64,000 nucleotides of DNA, taken from Augochlora pura (taxonomy: Eukaryota > Arthropoda > Insecta > Hymenoptera > Halictidae). Positions 61,520 to 64,000 of this stretch are shown piece by piece. Each line of letters begins with the position of its first letter. Position 1 is the first letter of the stretch. The translations under genes were made by a program, and so were the position numbers. Under the pieces are notes generated by a model. The model was not told where the DNA came from and searched no databases. It saw nothing but the letters and a program-made list of their open reading frames with translations. The DNA is taken from NCBI RefSeq assembly GCF_028453695.1, contig NC_135773.1:22679782-22743781 (forward strand), written 5' to 3'.

Positions 61520-62540
61520 ACTAACTCTAAACCATTGCGCTCGAGTGGCGCCTATGAAGCGCCGATGAAAATTGTTGCATAATTAACAAAACAATATTGA
61601 CATTATTATGACATTATTCTGTTAAAATCGTAACAGTTTTACGAGTGGCAAGACTCGATCTCAGAGTCATAGACTATGCTACAGCTGGTCGAAATAGCAA
61701 TTTTGGATCTACAGTCAGTCCCATAAGTATTCGTATCCTCATCGCTAATAAGAGAAATCTGTTAAAATCTGTTGAAATCTGTTGAAATCAAGGGATGTAT
61801 GTAAAACTTTGCAATAAACTTTTTATTATTACCTTTTTATATATTAAGCTTACTGACTGCAAGCTCAAAATTTCTTCGAATACAAAGAGCACTATAGTCT
61901 TAGGACTATAGTACAGTAGGTCGTTGAATTTTCCAACATCAGCTCTTTTTGCAACAGCCTAAGCAATAAAAACGATTCAACAGTTCCAACGAATACGGCG
62001 GAAAATAAATGAAATTGCAATATCTAATTGCAAGGTTGGAAGATTGGATTTCGAAAAAGATTGTTTCCAAAGCAACGCGCGCATCGTCAGGATTCTATTT
62101 CGTTCCCGCTGATAACCGGCAAGGGTTATCGCGCGGCAAGACGAGTCTCGAGCCTGGAGCCTTCGAAGCGGCGATTCGCATCCTCCGGTTCGCACGACGA
62201 GAACGATGAGATCACTCGCGTTTGCCCCCCCTATGAATCATCGTCCGCCTCTCTCTAGTGGCACACCACGGTTTGTCTGTTTCGGTTGAACCGCGACGGT
62301 TCTGCCGACGGAAGGCGAACCGACGCGTTCCGTTATACGCTTGTGCGACTCGATTACGAATTTCCTTAAAAATATGAGCCGAGTCCGCCGGTTTCCAGCT
62401 TCGCCTGAATACAAAGCAGGCTGTCGGCCACGATCGAGAATTGAGCGCGGCTACGTGCGACGGAAACCGTCTGTTACCCTCTGCTAAACGAAACACTCGC
62501 ATTAGCTGGTTTCCACGTTTAACGCCGTCTTTCGATCGCA
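61520..62540. other. Noncoding stretch with a partial family-A end
   Basis: TTGCGCTCGAGTGGCGCCTA at about 61537 is a family-A L-end without a clear partner. The remaining sequence holds overlapping open frames on both strands at 61977-62541 with no recognisable domain. Confidence 0.35.
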
Positions 62541-62652
62541 TTTACCCTTTGCGCTCGAGTGGTGACCACGAGCACTTGCGGTACTTTTATCTTCGCGGTT
62601 ACGATGATTGAATAATTTTCGATTGGAATAATTTCTTGGGGGAGAAATGAAA

Positions 62653-62878
62653 TTAACCCTAGAAAGATAACCATATGACAACGTACGTAAAAGATAACCA
62701 TACGCTTCAGAGGCGCATGCTTTTCTAAGGCGTCAATTTTATACTAACAATGGATATTTATTTATTAAGTAATTTTAAACTTAAATCACTAGACCTCTAT
62801 GAAAAATTAACAAAAATCAACAGTCTTCGGTTTATTTCGCAGGCGCCTCTGCGACGTAGGTTATCTTTCTAGGGTTAA
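62653..62878. mobile_element. piggyBac-type MITE with canonical CCCTAGAAAGATAACC ends
   Basis: Both ends read inward TTAACCCTAGAAAGATAACC, a perfect 20-bp inverted repeat including the TTAA target, 226 bp overall. The TTAACCCTAGAAAGATA terminus is that of the piggyBac transposon group. Subterminal CAGAGGCGCATGC (left) and CAGAGGCGCCTGC (right, inverted) are a second matching pair, like the inner repeats of piggyBac. No transposase frame. Confidence 0.88.
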
Positions 62879-63880
62879 TATCTATAATAACCTGACATAA
62901 CCTCGGCGTTTCGATATTAGTGGCGAAAAGACAGAATTTTATTTCGACTTCGAAAGACGAAATGATATCCCTACTTAACAAGGTTATTGTTAGAAATCAT
63001 TAGAGATCAAAGTACGCGAAGGGGTTAAAATTGTTCTACTAATTTTCACGTTGGAAAATAATCTCTGTACTAACAAAGTGTGCGTTTTAAGGATTGTTAA
63101 GGTTATGTTGTGCTGGAGTAGGAACCACAAGAATCAATTATATATAAAATGGAAATATTACAAGTCGGGGAAATGATTGTAGATTTGAATAATTGCAGTT
63201 AACCCCTTTATCCAATAGCGTGCCTCGATCGCGAGATTTGTAAATTCGCGAGTCGCGAATTTACAATAATTCGCGGAGAACGCAGCGTCATCGAGCAAGA
63301 AAAGGTGTTTCGTTCCTTTAAAAACGCGACACGTCGCACGAAGCATAAACTCGACGATCTTAACACGTGTACCTGCAGTGGTCGAAGCTCGAACCGAGGA
63401 TGTAGTTTTATTAGCAAGATTAGTTGGCAAGATTGCGCGCGCACGTGCTAGATGCAATTGTGACGTCGATAGAGCAAACGTTCCGCGCGCGAGAGACAAA
63501 TATCTAGCTCTATTCCGGACAAATTAAAACGTCGAGCCGGGTCAACGTAACCAGCGAAGAGTTTAATCAGCCACTTACCTTCCATTAACCTAATGCAGAT
63601 TGTTGCAGCAGTTTCGTTTTAATTGGATCAGCCGTATCAATGAGCCGAACCAGGAATTAATTAATTCTATTATCACGCTATTACTGACTAAATGAAATGA
63701 TACCGCGCATCGATCGCTTATCTTACGACTTCATACGTGCGCGAGAGCTTTAAGTAATTAGCAAGTAATCTTATTTGCTAGTGGAAAAGCATATTTCCGC
63801 TTATTAACTCGAACGCTATTTCTACCGAATAATTCAATGATGTGCATCTAATTTTCACCGAATGAATTGAACGGCATGTT
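62879..63880. other. Noncoding stretch with partial family-A text
   Basis: GAAGGGGTTAAAATTGTTCT near 63019 through TTGCAGTTAACCCC near 63200 is a decayed family-A copy, similar to 57088. Beyond it, no gene or RNA was recognised. Confidence 0.35.
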
Positions 63881-63904
63881 TCAACCCTTTGCAGTCCAAG
63901 ACGT

Positions 63905-64000
63905 TTTAAAATTTTTAATTTTTGAAGTTTTGAAATTTTTAATTTTGAAGTTTTGAAATTTTTAATTTTGAAGTTTTGAAATTTTTAATTTCGAAGTTTT
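63905..64000. repeat. 23-bp tandem repeat running off the window
   Basis: GAAGTTTTGAAATTTTTAAT plus TTT repeats about four times with minor changes and continues past the right edge. It begins right after a CAACCCTTTGCAGTCCAAGA element end at about 63882. Confidence 0.85.

Noticed and set aside
62009..62541. Overlapping + and - frames as a gene
   Set aside because: No recognisable domain, signal or splice sites; both strands are open because of CpG-rich composition.

Overview
The window is a piece of an insect nuclear genome, most likely hymenopteran and bee-like. The genes have short GT-AG introns, the proteins are animal families with Drosophila counterparts, one promoter has an arthropod-type TATA plus initiator, and the noncoding DNA swings between AT-rich and CpG-rich stretches full of GA microsatellites and small DNA transposons. 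The order and species cannot be fixed from the sequence alone. The window comes from a scaffold: a 100-N gap lies at 52208-52307.

Left part (1-20.7 kb), four genes on the + strand. (1) The last 22 coding exons of Vps13 (1-7603), a bridge-like lipid transfer protein; the 5' part of the gene lies left of the window. (2) A complete seven-exon TMBIM/Lifeguard (Bax-inhibitor-1 family) gene (8731-10086). (3) A complete seven-exon Nab2/ZC3H14 polyadenosine RNA-binding protein gene (11453-15407). (4) A four-exon gene (18603-19882) for a small ELM2-SANT protein whose SANT half resembles RERE/Grunge (atrophin), with a clear TATA/initiator promoter. Reading phases agree across every intron in all four models.

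Right part (25-64 kb), one gene on the - strand. Seven coding exons between 35035 and 25044 encode a GPC4/6-type glypican, dally-like (dlp): the cysteine-rich N-lobe, a run of seven arginines at the expected convertase position, Ser-Gly clusters for heparan sulfate attachment, and a GPI signal. Thirteen of the usual fourteen glypican cysteines are present. The exon with the signal peptide and the first cysteine was not found. It probably lies beyond the right edge, so 35036-64000 would be a first intron of at least 29 kb.

That putative intron has no convincing gene but is crowded with small non-autonomous DNA elements flanked by TTAA. Most end in TTAACCCTTTGCACTCGA or close variants; other families end in TTAACCCTAGAAAGATAACC (canonical piggyBac type), TTAACACTAAACGTACC, and TTAACCCTNTTAGTGCCGG. 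Some are nested, and some are joined head to tail so that two ends share one TTAA and form the palindrome GCAAAGGGTTAACCCTTTGC. Several minisatellites (17, 20, 23, about 113 and about 131 bp units) and GA/GAGT tracts fill much of the rest. The genes are unrelated housekeeping and signalling functions, not an operon. The main novelty candidates are the TTAA-element landscape and the small RERE-like protein with its uncertain C-terminus.
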